Shown: piece by piece, positions 51,080 through 60,358 of the stretch
Numbering within the stretch: position 1 is the stretch's first letter
Layout: every line of letters begins with the position of its first letter
From: Bacteroidia bacterium
GTDB lineage: Bacteria; Bacteroidota; Bacteroidia; B-17B0; Aurantibacillaceae
DNA length: 64,000 nt
Assembly (NCBI GenBank): GCA_016787785.1
Contig: JAEUTO010000013.1
Location: 186,001-250,000, forward strand
Direction of reading: 5' to 3'
Program-made: the position numbers and the translations under genes
The notes under the pieces: model-generated
Told to the model about the DNA's origin: nothing
Databases searched by the model: none
What the model saw: the letters and a program-made list of their open reading frames with translations, nothing else

Positions 51080-52938
51080 GTAAGTCGTTAGAGGAAGTAA
51101 ATTCGAGTGTAAACACTCAAACCGGTGGAAGCGTAAAAAGGCTCCTGGCTTTTTTAGGTCCTGCCTATATGATCAGCGTTGGTTATATGGACCCGGGTAA
51201 CTGGGCAACCGATATTGCCGGCGGCAGTAAATTTGGTTTTAGTTTATTATGGGTTTTAGTAATGAGCAACATTATTGCCTTATTGCTGCAAAGCCATTGT
51301 GTGCGTTTAGGAATTGTAAGTGGTAAAGACCTTGCACAGGCATCGCGCGAAACCTATCCAAGATTTATTAATTTATTTTTATATGCTCTTGCGGAAATAG
51401 CAATAGCTGCTTGCGACCTGGCCGAAGTAATTGGCATGGCAATAGGGATACATCTGTTATTTCCCAGCATTGGCATTTTAACCGGCGTGTGCATTACCGT
51501 GCTGGATAGTTTTATCTTATTATTCTTATTAAATAAAGGTATTCGCAAATTAGAAGCCTTTATTATTTGTCTGGTTCTTTTGATAGGTGTTTCATTTTTT
51601 ATTCAACTATTAATTGCAAAGCCGGAAGTTTCAGAAATTGCAGGTGGATTATTTCCATTCATTCAAAACGATGAAGCGCTTTATATTGCTATTGGTATTA
51701 TTGGCGCAACCGTAATGCCCCACAATTTATATTTACATAGCTCGTTGGTTCAAACCCGAAAGTTTGACCGAACACCCAAAGAAATAAAAAAAGCAATACG
51801 TTTTAATACCATTGATAGCGCTGTTGCGTTGAACTTAGCTTTATTCGTAAATGCTGCCATATTAATTTTAGCCGCCACTACTTTTCACAAGCAGGGAAAA
51901 AATGACGTAACCGAGATACAGGATGCGCATCAATTGTTAGCGCCCATGCTGGGCAGCACACTTGCTCCTATTTTATTTGCTGTTGCTTTAATTGCAGCAG
52001 GACAAAGTTCTACCATTACAGGCACTTTAGCAGGGCAGGTTGTAATGGAAGGTTATTTAAATTTACGTTTACAACCCTGGATAAGAAGATTGCTAACACG
52101 TTTAATTGCTATTGTGCCTGCTTTTTTGACCATCTTAATTTTGGGTGATGGCGCTACCGGAAAACTATTAATTCTTAGCCAGGTTATTTTGAGTTTACAA
52201 TTAGGCTTTGCTGTTATTCCACTCATTCATTTTGTAAGTGATAAAAAGAAAATGGGCGATTACGTAATTCCATTGTGGCAAAAAATACTATCGTGGATCG
52301 CGGCGCTCACAATTATTTCGTTGAATGTAAAATTGGTTTTTAGCGAAATTGCCGATCTTTTATTTACAAGCAGTTCTCCCATTCTGATAAGTTTTACCAT
52401 TGTACCAATTTGTATCTTTTGTTTTTTAATGTTGATCTACATTACTGTTGTTCCTTTTATTACAAAAGAAAAAGAAAATAAACGCAGAGGTTTTCATGAT
52501 GAATTAGAGCCCTTAAAACTGGATTTCCAGGCCAGTGTTAAACGTATTGCTGTAACTGTAGATTTTAGCCCAAGTGATAATAAAGCCATTAATAAAGCGC
52601 TGCAATTAGGTGATAAAAGTTCTACCTTAATTTTAATTCACATTTTAGAAAGCACCAACGCCATGGTTTATGGTGAAGACTCTTTTGACTTTGAACGTGA
52701 AGAAGATTATCAAAAATTAAAAAAATACCAGCAGGAGTTAGAAGCGCAAAATATTACAACAGAAATACAATTAGGCTTTGGTATTCCAAAATTGGCGATC
52801 CCACAACTGATCATTAAAAATAATTGTGATATTATTATAATGGGAACCCATGGCCACCGTACAATAAAAGATATTTTATTAGGAAGCACAATTGAAAGTG
52901 TGCGGCACGAAATTAAAATTCCGTTGGTGTTGGTTTAA
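51076..52938 (+). CDS. mntH: Nramp/MntH divalent-metal transporter fused to a UspA domain
   Basis: This is a 620-residue protein. Residues about 20-450 form an Nramp transporter with DPGNWATDI (helix 1 metal site) and the VMPHNLYLHS motif of helix 6. About 480-620 form a universal stress protein domain, from KRIAVTVDFSPSD to IMGTHGHRTIKDILLGSTIESV (the G-x2-G-x9-G(S/T) nucleotide-binding pattern). MntH imports Mn2+ (or Fe2+) with protons. The Usp domain could sense ATP or stress. The 4-base overlap with mntR and the operators before it point to metal control. The gene overlaps the convergent glycosyltransferase gene by 4 bases at the stop. Confidence 0.93.
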   Translation: MSKSLEEVNSSVNTQTGGSVKRLLAFLGPAYMISVGYMDPGNWATDIAGGSKFGFSLLWVLVMSNIIALLLQSHCVRLGIVSGKDLAQASRETYPRFINLFLYALAEIAIAACDLAEVIGMAIGIHLLFPSIGILTGVCITVLDSFILLFLLNKGIRKLEAFIICLVLLIGVSFFIQLLIAKPEVSEIAGGLFPFIQNDEALYIAIGIIGATVMPHNLYLHSSLVQTRKFDRTPKEIKKAIRFNTIDSAVALNLALFVNAAILILAATTFHKQGKNDVTEIQDAHQLLAPMLGSTLAPILFAVALIAAGQSSTITGTLAGQVVMEGYLNLRLQPWIRRLLTRLIAIVPAFLTILILGDGATGKLLILSQVILSLQLGFAVIPLIHFVSDKKKMGDYVIPLWQKILSWIAALTIISLNVKLVFSEIADLLFTSSSPILISFTIVPICIFCFLMLIYITVVPFITKEKENKRRGFHDELEPLKLDFQASVKRIAVTVDFSPSDNKAINKALQLGDKSSTLILIHILESTNAMVYGEDSFDFEREEDYQKLKKYQQELEAQNITTEIQLGFGIPKLAIPQLIIKNNCDIIIMGTHGHRTIKDILLGSTIESVRHEIKIPLVLV

Positions 52939-54062
52939 ATTACTTCCAGCAATTTGTTAATATTAACCTGGTTAAAATAAACCTCAAGGCTTTTTTTCCT
53001 TTCTTCGATAATTTTGGGCTTAACTTCCGATTCCATTAAATTATTTATAAGCTCGATATAACGCTCGGGTACATTACTTATAAAAATACCGCTTTTGTCT
53101 CCTCCAATAATATGTGTACCTACGATCATTTTTGGATTACAGATCACAAACCTTCCTGTAAATAAAACGTTAAGCAATTTTAATTTTAAACCTGTTGCCT
53201 GAAAGGTATGCAAACAATGAATTTGCGCATTCACTATCAGCTCTTCCATTTTTTCGGCTGGTGGATTTTCTATTAGTTCAATATGCGTATACCCGTCAAT
53301 ACTCTTCCTTAAAAATTCAGGTGGATTTAATCCGGCTATAATAACCTTATGAAGCACCTTACAAAATACATTATTGATAAGCCATAAAGCGGATTCGTAA
53401 TTTTCGGAAATACTTAAATTACCGTTATATAAAATATAACCGCCCTTGCCGTTTTTTATTTTCACTTCATTGTTTGGATGAAAACTTGGCAGATACATTG
53501 TTTTTACCTTTGGGTAATTATGTTTAAAATAGGCAGCGTCATTTTCATTTACGGCCAAAATAATATCTGCAAAATTGACGATCTTTTCAAAGCGTTTTAA
53601 TTTTCCCGCCTCGGTTCTTAAATAAAATCGCTTCGACGCATTTCGTTCAGACAAGGATAATTGCAAATAATACTCGTGTTCTATGTTACTGTGGCGGTAT
53701 ATTTTTTTTCTGTTCTTAAAACGTTCGTCGCTCAATAAATAACAAGTATGCAATACTTCAAAAAGTATTGGGAAATCGTTTGATAATAAATTTCTTTCTA
53801 ATTCTACCGATTGCCTTGATTTAACGTTATAAGGCAGGGAAGATAAAAAAGATAACGTTCCCGTCTTGCGCGGATAATAATATACTTTTTCGCACAAAGC
53901 TTCTAATTCTTTCGAAGCGTCTCGCCCATATGCAAAACAATGGAGATGAACTTTTACACCCATCTTTTTTAGCCAAACCAATTTATAATACACATCAATT
54001 ACCCCGCCGTAGTTTGCAGGAAAAGGAACATCAAAAGAAATTATGTTAATGGCTTTTGTCAC
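52935..54062 (-). CDS. GT-B type glycosyltransferase
   Basis: This 375-residue protein begins MTKAINIISFDVPFPANYGGVIDVYY (donor/acceptor loop typical of family-4-like GTs) and has a C-terminal half with YILYNGNLSISENYESALWLI and HCLHTFQATGLKLKLLNVLFTGRFV, resembling the nucleotide-sugar site of GT-B folds. The EX7E motif is not obvious. The sugar and acceptor are unknown. It is the last gene of the B12-uptake operon (19 bases after the DUF5074 gene), an odd partner, and is convergent with mntH. Confidence 0.75.
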   Translation of the reverse strand: MTKAINIISFDVPFPANYGGVIDVYYKLVWLKKMGVKVHLHCFAYGRDASKELEALCEKVYYYPRKTGTLSFLSSLPYNVKSRQSVELERNLLSNDFPILFEVLHTCYLLSDERFKNRKKIYRHSNIEHEYYLQLSLSERNASKRFYLRTEAGKLKRFEKIVNFADIILAVNENDAAYFKHNYPKVKTMYLPSFHPNNEVKIKNGKGGYILYNGNLSISENYESALWLINNVFCKVLHKVIIAGLNPPEFLRKSIDGYTHIELIENPPAEKMEELIVNAQIHCLHTFQATGLKLKLLNVLFTGRFVICNPKMIVGTHIIGGDKSGIFISNVPERYIELINNLMESEVKPKIIEERKKSLEVYFNQVNINKLLEVI

Positions 54063-54081
54063 CGGTCAAAGATGACCATTT

Positions 54082-55116
54082 TTATTCAAAATAAAAACCG
54101 TTGGCAATTAATCCGGCCTTAAAGTATTTTTTCTGGCTCCCGTCGGTATTATAAATGTAGATATTTGACTTTTGGTTAAAATTCAATGCGTCAGAAGCGT
54201 AAAGGGTATGATCGTTAGGATTAATACCCAAGCCGTAAAACGTTTTTGTGCCTTTTGCTATAAATGCTGCTGAAGGAAGGTTGTTATCTGAAATAGCCAT
54301 GCGGTAGATGCCGCCACTTAAAAAATAAAGGGTGTCTTTTGTTTTATTTAAACATAAACGAAAGGGCGATTCGCTTACATTAAATGAAAAAGAGATCTCT
54401 ATTTGATTTGTTATAGGGTTTATTCTTGATAGTTTCCCGGCAATAGTATTTGTTTGATCGCCGCTACTTAAAACCCACACTTTGTCATTTTTGTCTATCA
54501 CAATACTTCCTGCATTTGTTCCCACATCAATGCTATCTGCTTTTGTATTATTTACGGTATTAATAACGTAAGTATAATTTCTTTTGGTATTAGTTACAAA
54601 AGCCTTGTTATAAATTAATGCCATTTCTTCCGTAAAACCAGGGCAAGCAATAGAATCGACCTTTGTATTTGAGTTAAGATCTATGATGCTTATTTCGTTA
54701 CCATTATAATCGCTTACATAGGCTTTTTGATTTGTAATAGGTAAAATATAACGAGGTGAGGTTAGTTTAGTGATCTGCGTTAATTTTTTAAATTGATCGT
54801 CGCACACAATAATTTTACCCGAGTTATTTACAACCAAATAAAATTTACCATTAATTTTAGTTAAACTTTGGGCTACATCGCCAATAGCTGGCGAAGCAGT
54901 ATTTTGCGTTTGATAAAAATTCTCTATCACCGCATCGTTACCTGTATCGTATAAGGAAATAGAAGAATTACCTGAACCAAAGTTACCTTCGTTTATAATG
55001 TAAACTTTTTTTGCATTCGTTAATTGCACTTGCGGCTGAACACTATCCTGCGGTTTATCTTTAACACAAGAAACCGTTACCGATAAAAAAATACTTATGA
55101 CTATGATGTTTTTCAT
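54082..55116 (-). CDS. DUF5074/YncE-like beta-propeller lipoprotein (BtuG-like)
   Basis: This 344-residue protein has a lipoprotein signal (MKNIIVISIFLSVTVSC, lipid-modified Cys at 17) and about seven YVTN/DUF5074 repeats (VYIINEGNFGSGNSSISLYD, AYVSDYNGNEISIIDLNS, AFVTNTKRNYTYVINT). In Bacteroides the DUF5074 lipoprotein BtuG binds vitamin B12 tightly at the surface and hands it to BtuB. The gene here is in a riboswitch-led operon with a BtuB-like receptor, so the same role is inferred. A terminator hairpin ends only four bases before its start codon, which must affect its expression. Confidence 0.82.
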   Translation of the reverse strand: MKNIIVISIFLSVTVSCVKDKPQDSVQPQVQLTNAKKVYIINEGNFGSGNSSISLYDTGNDAVIENFYQTQNTASPAIGDVAQSLTKINGKFYLVVNNSGKIIVCDDQFKKLTQITKLTSPRYILPITNQKAYVSDYNGNEISIIDLNSNTKVDSIACPGFTEEMALIYNKAFVTNTKRNYTYVINTVNNTKADSIDVGTNAGSIVIDKNDKVWVLSSGDQTNTIAGKLSRINPITNQIEISFSFNVSESPFRLCLNKTKDTLYFLSGGIYRMAISDNNLPSAAFIAKGTKTFYGLGINPNDHTLYASDALNFNQKSNIYIYNTDGSQKKYFKAGLIANGFYFE

Positions 55117-55120
55117 GATG

Positions 55121-55152
55121 AAAAAGAAGGCGCATACACTTAATGCGCCTTC
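55121..55152 (-). terminator. Intrinsic terminator abutting the DUF5074 start codon
   Basis: Read on the minus strand, a perfect 10-bp stem (GAAGGCGCAT/ATGCGCCTTC, 7-base loop) is followed by TTTTT and then CATC and the ATG of the DUF5074 gene. It follows the DUF4465 gene by 9 bases. Read-through is needed for the DUF5074 and glycosyltransferase genes unless another promoter lies inside the upstream gene. Confidence 0.82.
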
Positions 55153-55161
55153 AAAATAATT

Positions 55162-56115
55162 TTAGTTTTTAATTAACTTCTTCATGGTTTTTTGACCAGC
55201 CGAACTCAGCTCTAAAAAATAAATTCCATTTGGTAAATCATGAACATCCAAAACTGTTTGCATGTCATTTACTTGTTGTGAATAGATGATCTTACCTGCA
55301 ACATCCATTAATGCAACAGTTCCCTCGGCTTTTAGATCTGATCGTATTGTAAGGATAGAACTGAAAGGATTTGGATAAACACTTAAATTAAAATTCGTTT
55401 TATTTTCAGCCAAACCAACACTGGATTGTGTATTGGTAAAATTATCCATGCCAAAAAACAAGGGGGTGTTTGGTCCAAAAGAACCATTGTCACTGGTGAA
55501 CATAAAAAATTTAAGACTGTCAACATTTCCTAAAGTGGAGGTGTTTACCCACTGCCAGGTATCTACTAAATAATCAAAAGTATTATTAGCGAAACGAAAA
55601 TCAGCTAAATAAAACGGAACGCTGTCTGCTACTAGAACACCCCCTTTGTAACCTCTAACCGTTACTTTAAAAAAATCGGGATCGTTGCCCGTTACGCCCC
55701 CAAATTTTTTGCCGAACGAATCGCCAAGTTTCATAGATTTATAAGCGTATGTTGTGTTGGTAATATAAAAACCGCCAACGGTGTTAGATGGTGCGGTTAA
55801 ATTAATAACGCCTTTATCTTGCCCAATAACATAAATGTTTGAGTTGTTGTATCCTTTTAAAGGTTTTACACCATACATATTTGTAAATCCTACCGTTGAG
55901 GAATCGTACTTGTTGGTGTAAGAAAATCCACCACTCCAATAACCGCTGTATTTGTGTTGGAAAGATGCTCCGCCAGTTGTAAATGACACACCTGTTGTGC
56001 TTGAATAAGCCGAATTTGTTGCGAGTGGTAAGCCTTCAAAATCGGCTACAATTGTTTGTGCATTTATTGTAAAAAGACTCAAAGCTAGAGCTATAACAGT
56101 AATTGTTCTTTTCAT
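55162..56115 (-). CDS. DUF4465 protein with type IX secretion C-terminal sorting domain
   Basis: This 317-residue protein has a signal peptide (MKRTITVIALALSLFTINAQ), a DUF4465 beta-sandwich (about 25-235) with GFYITNTTYAYKSMKLGD and FFMFTSDNGSFGPNTPLFFGMDN, and a type A T9SS domain at the C-terminus starting at SVYPNPFSS and ending GIYFLELSSAGQKTMKKLIKN. DUF4465 proteins are frequent neighbours of BtuB in Bacteroidota, and I infer a role in B12 (cobamide) capture at the surface. Unlike the lipoprotein versions in gut Bacteroides, this one is exported by T9SS. It sits between the receptor and the terminator hairpin. Confidence 0.85.
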   Translation of the reverse strand: MKRTITVIALALSLFTINAQTIVADFEGLPLATNSAYSSTTGVSFTTGGASFQHKYSGYWSGGFSYTNKYDSSTVGFTNMYGVKPLKGYNNSNIYVIGQDKGVINLTAPSNTVGGFYITNTTYAYKSMKLGDSFGKKFGGVTGNDPDFFKVTVRGYKGGVLVADSVPFYLADFRFANNTFDYLVDTWQWVNTSTLGNVDSLKFFMFTSDNGSFGPNTPLFFGMDNFTNTQSSVGLAENKTNFNLSVYPNPFSSILTIRSDLKAEGTVALMDVAGKIIYSQQVNDMQTVLDVHDLPNGIYFLELSSAGQKTMKKLIKN

Positions 56116-56126
56116 ATTTATTTTTT

Positions 56127-58067
56127 TTATGTGTTTTTCTTTTTTGTTTTAATTGTTATTCCAATTTCATAATTTCTTAATGGCATGGGCCTGCCTTGTA
56201 ATACAGCATAATTTTTATTCAATAAGTTATTGCAGGCAGTGTAAAGTATAAATTCTGCCAAATTTGTATCAACGGAATAATTTAAACGTAATGATGAAAC
56301 CTGGTAAGGATCTAACCATTGCGAATTATCACTTGTTGTAAAACGATAACCAACGTATTGGTTGAAAAAAGTTAATGCGGTTTTATTATAACCTATTAAA
56401 ATAGTTGCGTTAACCGTATAACGTGGCGTATAAATTAATTGTTTGCGAACGGTATTATCGTTTTCCAATGAATTGGCTTCAACGGTTGACAGCACATAAC
56501 CCGTTACAAGGTTTATTTTATAAGAGAACTTGTCTTTGTAGTAGTTAATTTTCCAGGTTGTTTCAGTTCCTCTGCTCCAAACCTGTTGCACATTTATTGG
56601 CGAAGGGTTTCCATTTACTCCCGGCACCCATAATATCCAGTTATCAATTTTCCTGCTATATGCTGCGCCGGAAATGAATATTGAAAAAGCATTGATTTGC
56701 GTTTTATAATTAACGCTGCCTTCACAGGTATATCCTTGTTCTGGTTTCAAATTTATGTCGCCGCCGGGTAACCAATATAATTCATTTAAAGTGGGTTGAC
56801 GATATACCTTAGCGGTACTTGCCATTAAAACAACATGTTTGGTAAGATTGTATTCTGTCGAAATATTTCCTGTTAAAGGCAAAGTACCAACACTGAAATA
56901 CTCGGCGCGGCCCGAAACGTAAGTTAACCATTTACCGTTTAAAAAAGAAAATTTATTTCCTGCTAAAAACGAAGCCCTGCTTAATGTCTTTGTTGATTCA
57001 TAATTAGTGGTGAAGGCAGAGCTTGAAGAAAAATTGAAGCCAAAATTTAATTGATGGTGTTGATGCCAGGTTAAATAATTTTCATTCTCTGCAATGATCG
57101 TTTGCGTTTTATTTTTCGAAAAAAGAGAAGTTAAACTGTCGGTATAATTTATCTTATCTTCAAAAAATCCCGCTCTTAACCCTGACCTGAAATTTGAGTT
57201 GATAAAACTCCAGTTGGCTGTTACCCTTGCAGCATCATCGCGCTGGTATGTTTTACTTTCGGATTGCAGATCAAAAGAAGGCAAACGGCGCTTGTTAGCA
57301 TTTATCCAGGCGTTAACAGATAGTATGTTCTTTGCATTGATCAAAAATTTTATTTCCTGCATTAATCCCAGAAAATCATATGAAGCATTTTTTTGTTGTT
57401 TAACAGTATGCTCCTTATCTGTTGTATCCACGTAATTAAAATTATTTGCCGATCTGCTATTGTAGATCTTTGTTGAGGTAATAAATTTGCTGTTACTAAA
57501 TGTTACATTTGTAGATATGTTCTTTAAACCAAAACTTCCGGCGCCAAAATTGGTAGAGGCTTTTAAACCCTGATCAAATAAGGGTTTATTATTAAGGTGG
57601 ATACTTCCCCCAACGGCACCACTTCCCCACAGAGATGAAGAGCCGCCGTATTCCACCTCAATATTTTCAAAAAGAAAGGAAGGCATTAAAGAAAGATCAG
57701 ATTGGCCAAGCATCGCATTTTGAAGATTGAAGCCATTCCATAAAACGGCAGTTTGCGAAGCGTTGCCTCCTCTAAAAGCGGTAGTTGAAATTTGCCCGGG
57801 CCCGTAATTTTTTATGAATACAGGACTGTTAAAACTTAACACCTCTGCAATTGAATTAAATTTAAACTGTTCTTTGATCGTAGAATCGACTGGCTCTGTT
57901 TTTTTTCCTATTTGTGAAAGCTGTCTTTTTTTTGCGATCACCTCAACATTTTGTAACGCCACGGTATCTTGTTGCGCGAAACAATTTAAATTCGCAAACA
58001 AACAAGCCAGTATAACCTTAATATAATTAAGATCACAAGCAAAATGCTTATGTATTTTTAAGATCAA
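56127..58067 (-). CDS. btuB: TonB-dependent outer-membrane receptor, BtuB-like cobalamin transporter
   Basis: This 646-residue protein has a signal sequence, a plug domain (about 55-150) with FRGGNASQTAVLWNGFNLQ and VEYGGSSSLWGSGAVGGSIHL, and a 22-strand beta-barrel ending with a terminal aromatic-rich segment (NYEIGITIKTKKKNT). The length is like BtuB and shorter than SusC-type receptors, with no carboxypeptidase-like domain. A cobalamin riboswitch directly upstream makes vitamin B12 the probable substrate. The operon continues with the DUF4465 and DUF5074 proteins. Confidence 0.92.
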   Translation of the reverse strand: MILKIHKHFACDLNYIKVILACLFANLNCFAQQDTVALQNVEVIAKKRQLSQIGKKTEPVDSTIKEQFKFNSIAEVLSFNSPVFIKNYGPGQISTTAFRGGNASQTAVLWNGFNLQNAMLGQSDLSLMPSFLFENIEVEYGGSSSLWGSGAVGGSIHLNNKPLFDQGLKASTNFGAGSFGLKNISTNVTFSNSKFITSTKIYNSRSANNFNYVDTTDKEHTVKQQKNASYDFLGLMQEIKFLINAKNILSVNAWINANKRRLPSFDLQSESKTYQRDDAARVTANWSFINSNFRSGLRAGFFEDKINYTDSLTSLFSKNKTQTIIAENENYLTWHQHHQLNFGFNFSSSSAFTTNYESTKTLSRASFLAGNKFSFLNGKWLTYVSGRAEYFSVGTLPLTGNISTEYNLTKHVVLMASTAKVYRQPTLNELYWLPGGDINLKPEQGYTCEGSVNYKTQINAFSIFISGAAYSRKIDNWILWVPGVNGNPSPINVQQVWSRGTETTWKINYYKDKFSYKINLVTGYVLSTVEANSLENDNTVRKQLIYTPRYTVNATILIGYNKTALTFFNQYVGYRFTTSDNSQWLDPYQVSSLRLNYSVDTNLAEFILYTACNNLLNKNYAVLQGRPMPLRNYEIGITIKTKKKNT

Positions 58068-58083
58068 TTTTTTTGATACTTCT

Positions 58084-58305
58084 TGCGCGTCCTTGGCTCC
58101 ACCTCCCGAAAGCCGTAAACATTGTACATTTGGCAGGTCTTCTGACTTATCCTTAATAAAACGCCTTCCCGTTTTAACAGTGGCTTAGAATGTTTTATTT
58201 CCAAAAGGACTCACAGCAGCGGGTACTATTAGCGATTTGCACGCTATTCCCTATTAATCTTTTGCTTGCCCGAATGACATTTTTATAGTCAGGCGGGTTT
58301 AAAAA
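58084..58305 (-). ncRNA. Cobalamin (adenosylcobalamin) riboswitch
   Basis: Read on the minus strand, the consensus elements appear in order: GGGAAT and GTGCAAATC, ACCCGCTGCTGTGAGTCC, GCCACTGT, GGGAAGGC, and the B12 box AGTCAGAAGACCTGCC (58132-58147). After it comes a possible expression-platform stem (GGCTTTCGGGAGGTGGAGCC). The element ends about 20 bases before the btuB start, so it should repress the receptor operon when B12 is plentiful. It fills the 313-base gap between btuB and trmH. Confidence 0.95.
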
Positions 58306-58380
58306 AGAACCAATTGCAAGGCAAAGATAAAGAATTGTATTTTAATTAAAGAATTTATTTTTTCTTTGCAGTCGAAACCA

Positions 58381-59061
58381 ATGGAACAAGCACAAAAAAT
58401 AGAATTGATAAATTATCTAACCGGGTTTATTTCTGATAGTCGCAAAAAACGTTTTGATGAAGTATTAGGTCAGCGCACCGATCATCTGAGAATTGTTTTG
58501 GAAGACGTTTATCAGGGTCACAATGCAGCAGCTATTTTAAGAAGCAGCGATTGTTTTGGCATACAAAATATACATTATATTGAAGGAAGAAATTCGATGA
58601 AAATGAGCGCGGATGTGGATATGGGTAGTAGCAAATGGCTTAACATTCATAAACACAGAGGGCATGAGAATAATACGCTCGAAGCTATAAAAGAATTAAA
58701 AAGTAAAGGTTACAGAATAGTTGCAACAACGCCGCATAAAGATGATTGTACAATTGATAAATTACCGGTAGATAAAAAACTGGCTTTATTTTTTGGAACA
58801 GAAATAGAAGGGATTTCGCAAACGATCTTTGATAACGCGGATGAGTTTGTAAAAATACCAATGTATGGTTTTACAGAAAGTTTTAACGTGAGTGTTTGCG
58901 CTGCATTATGTCTATATGAATTAACCACCCGTATCAGAAAAACAGTACCCGATCATCTACTAACCGAAGATGAAAAAATTGATATTTATTTTGATTGGTT
59001 GGTGAATAGTATTGATGCGAGCGTTGGCTTGATAGAGAATTTTTACAAGGAAAAAAAGTAA
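58381..59061 (+). CDS. trmH: TrmH family tRNA/rRNA 2'-O-methyltransferase
   Basis: This protein has 226 residues from the ATG at 58381; an in-frame TTG five codons earlier is less likely. It is a SPOUT methyltransferase with motif 1 NAAAILRSSDCFG, motif 2 LFFGTEIEGIS and motif 3 IPMYGFTESFNVSVCAAL, all intact. It resembles TrmH (Gm18 in tRNA), and its C-terminal extension fits. It is convergent with hemW (5 bases between stops) and divergent from the B12 operon. Confidence 0.92.
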   Translation: MEQAQKIELINYLTGFISDSRKKRFDEVLGQRTDHLRIVLEDVYQGHNAAAILRSSDCFGIQNIHYIEGRNSMKMSADVDMGSSKWLNIHKHRGHENNTLEAIKELKSKGYRIVATTPHKDDCTIDKLPVDKKLALFFGTEIEGISQTIFDNADEFVKIPMYGFTESFNVSVCAALCLYELTTRIRKTVPDHLLTEDEKIDIYFDWLVNSIDASVGLIENFYKEKK

Positions 59062-59066
59062 ACATT

Positions 59067-60188
59067 TTAATCCATAAAAAAATCAGAAGCAATGCCATCG
59101 GCATACAAACGCGCTTGCGCAGTTAAAGTATAAACGCCTTTATTCTCTTCAAAATCGTTCTGTTTTTCGTTTATTTTTTTTAAAAAATGAGTATGGATCT
59201 TTTCTCCAAAAAGTTGTTTGATTTCTTCAACATTACAACCCCAAATGGTACGCAAACGCGTTAAAACATATTCGTTATACCTATCGTTAACACTCAATTC
59301 TTCTTTCTCAAAATAGTTTGCGTTCTGTGAAATTGCTTTTATGTAAAGTGAATTATTTTTTATATTCCACTGCCGGGATGCTCCGTTAAACGAATGCGCA
59401 GAAGGACCAAGACCCAAATATTCTTTTTGCAACCAATAATTACTATTGTGTTTTGCAAAAAAGCCTGGTTTACCAAAATTTGAAATTTCGTAATGAATAA
59501 AATTTTCCTCTTTCAAAATATCCGACATCAATAAAAACTGTTTGCTGCTCAGCTCATCATTTACCGGAGGTTCTTTTCCTTTGGCGTTTTGAATTCCCAG
59601 AACAGTTTTATTTTCTATTGTTAAATTGTAAGAAGATATGTGCTGCGTGTTTAAACTAACGGTTTGCAGGACTGTGTTTTCCCAGCTTTTAAGATCCTGG
59701 AATTTACTGCCATAGATAAGATCGATGGTTATGTTGTTAAAACCGGCGTCCTGAGCCATTTTTACAGAACTTACAGATTGCGAGGCGTTATGAGCACGGT
59801 TCATCCATTTTAATTCTTGGTCATTAAAACTTTGCAATCCAATGCTTAAACGATTGACACCTAATGATTTCCATTCTTTTAGGTTTTCTAAAGAAATATC
59901 ATCGGGATTGGCTTCTATGGTAATCTCGGAAGCGTTATCGTAACTAAAACGCTTGTTTAAGGCTTCAAAAATAGCTTCAAATTCTGCTCTGTTTAATAAA
60001 CTTGGCGTTCCACCCCCAAAATATATACTTTCTAACTTATTGTTTTTTAAATAGTTATACCTCAACTCAATCTCTTTAACAAGTGAATTAACGAGCGAGT
60101 TTTTATCTTTTAAATTTGTACTGAAATGAAAATCGCAATAGCTGCAAGCCTGCCTGCAATAAGGAATATGTAAGTAAATGCCCGCCAA
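59067..60188 (-). CDS. hemW: Radical SAM heme chaperone HemW
   Basis: This 373-residue radical-SAM protein begins MAGIYLHIPYCRQACSYCDFHF, with cluster cysteines 11, 15 and 18 (C-x3-C-x2-C). ESIYFGGGTPS and the C-terminal HemN-like domain (ELSVNDRYNEYVLTRLRT) follow. HemW moves heme rather than oxidising coproporphyrinogen. The extra N-terminal residues of true HemN are missing, supporting HemW. The start is TTG at 60188; no ATG occurs upstream in frame near the conserved start. Confidence 0.93.
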   Translation of the reverse strand: MAGIYLHIPYCRQACSYCDFHFSTNLKDKNSLVNSLVKEIELRYNYLKNNKLESIYFGGGTPSLLNRAEFEAIFEALNKRFSYDNASEITIEANPDDISLENLKEWKSLGVNRLSIGLQSFNDQELKWMNRAHNASQSVSSVKMAQDAGFNNITIDLIYGSKFQDLKSWENTVLQTVSLNTQHISSYNLTIENKTVLGIQNAKGKEPPVNDELSSKQFLLMSDILKEENFIHYEISNFGKPGFFAKHNSNYWLQKEYLGLGPSAHSFNGASRQWNIKNNSLYIKAISQNANYFEKEELSVNDRYNEYVLTRLRTIWGCNVEEIKQLFGEKIHTHFLKKINEKQNDFEENKGVYTLTAQARLYADGIASDFFMD

Positions 60189-60358
60189 ACGCTTGTTATT
60201 ATTGAGTTTATTGATGAAAGTTGTTTAAGCAAAGATTAATGGGTAAATCTATTACATTAAATGCTCAAATTTGGTCTTTTTCCTCAAAAAAATTTAATTT
60301 TTTTAACGATTTGTATAATATTTATTATATTAGCAGCCTATAAACTCATAATTAAAGT

